DNA of 64,000 nucleotides. Origin: an uncultured Granulosicoccaceae bacterium (GTDB lineage: Bacteria; Pseudomonadota; Gammaproteobacteria; Granulosicoccales; Granulosicoccaceae). The stretch covers positions 1-64,000 of the forward strand of contig CALAJN010000009.1 in assembly GCA_937922675.1 (NCBI GenBank). Reading direction: 5' to 3'. Both the position numbers and the translations under genes were made by a program. Shown in pieces: positions 63,991 through 64,000 of the stretch (position 1 is its first letter; every line of letters begins with the position of its first letter). The notes beneath the pieces were generated by a model, which was not told the origin of the DNA, searched no databases, and saw only the letters and a program-made list of their open reading frames with translations.

Positions 63991-64000
63991 AGGTAGCTCA

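Overview
The window looks like chromosomal DNA of a gammaproteobacterium, probably marine and aerobic, with GC in the high fifties by eye. I infer this from gene content: CsrA, SohB, RlmKL, FadI/FadJ-type beta-oxidation enzymes, ETF with ETF-ubiquinone oxidoreductase, a Bat (aerotolerance) operon, a SelD fusion beside MnmH, and a DmdC-type acyl-CoA dehydrogenase. A more exact placement would be a guess. I see no phage, insertion sequence, restriction system, CRISPR array, rRNA or tRNA. It is a dense housekeeping and accessory segment.

Layout. 0-7 kb: the end of an exported protein with EDTPA/EDTPE repeats and a CBM9-like domain, a membrane-anchored pilin-like/ankyrin fusion, a PreP-type M16 peptidase, csrA, and a histone H1-like Lys/Ala/Pro repeat protein. 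7-11.3 kb: a coupled DNA-repair pair, a FAN1-type VRR-NUC nuclease and an XPD/DinG-type helicase with an N-terminal PD-(D/E)XK nuclease domain. 11.4-17.2 kb: DUF3429, then a minus-strand run argG, mnmH, selD fusion, flavin reductase, which forms a selenouridine-tRNA module. 17.4-23 kb: an FMN reductase and a BMP/NupOPQ-type nucleoside ABC importer with a hairpin after the binding-protein gene. 23-31.6 kb: a small unknown protein, a KefB-like antiporter, a glutamate synthase-related FMN protein coupled to a class I glutamine amidotransferase, a cadherin-like-repeat lipoprotein, nucleoside hydrolase, ribokinase and a haloacid dehalogenase. The importer, nucleoside hydrolase and ribokinase together describe nucleoside salvage: uptake, cleavage to base and ribose, and ribose phosphorylation. 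A fungal-type cytosine deaminase at 54 kb may act on one released base.

31.8-38.3 kb: a REC-PAS-GGDEF-EAL protein with an Hpt partner and a small membrane protein (c-di-GMP signalling), then sohB coupled to rlmKL. 38.3-45.7 kb: ETF-QO; a DEAD-box helicase with a low-complexity companion; a SulP transporter coupled to a tandem universal stress protein; and a DUF4345-like protein. 45.8-48.5 kb: LysR regulator, DUF1127 protein, small membrane protein, tag and DUF952.

48.4-58.6 kb is lipid catabolism: a DmdC-type acyl-CoA dehydrogenase, a GGDEF cyclase, etfBA, cytosine deaminase, FadI-like thiolase, FadJ-like multifunctional enzyme and an enoyl-CoA hydratase. With ETF-QO at 38 kb this gives a full route for electrons from acyl-CoA to ubiquinone. 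58.6-64 kb is a Bat operon (DUF4381, BatA, BatB, BatC, BatD) cut by the window edge.

The points I find most worth following are the pilin/ankyrin fusion, the nuclease/helicase pair, the amidotransferase/glutamate-synthase pair, the lipoprotein coupled to nucleoside hydrolase, the apparently non-canonical rlmKL start, and a REP-like palindrome just before argG. No single locus is clearly a new system.
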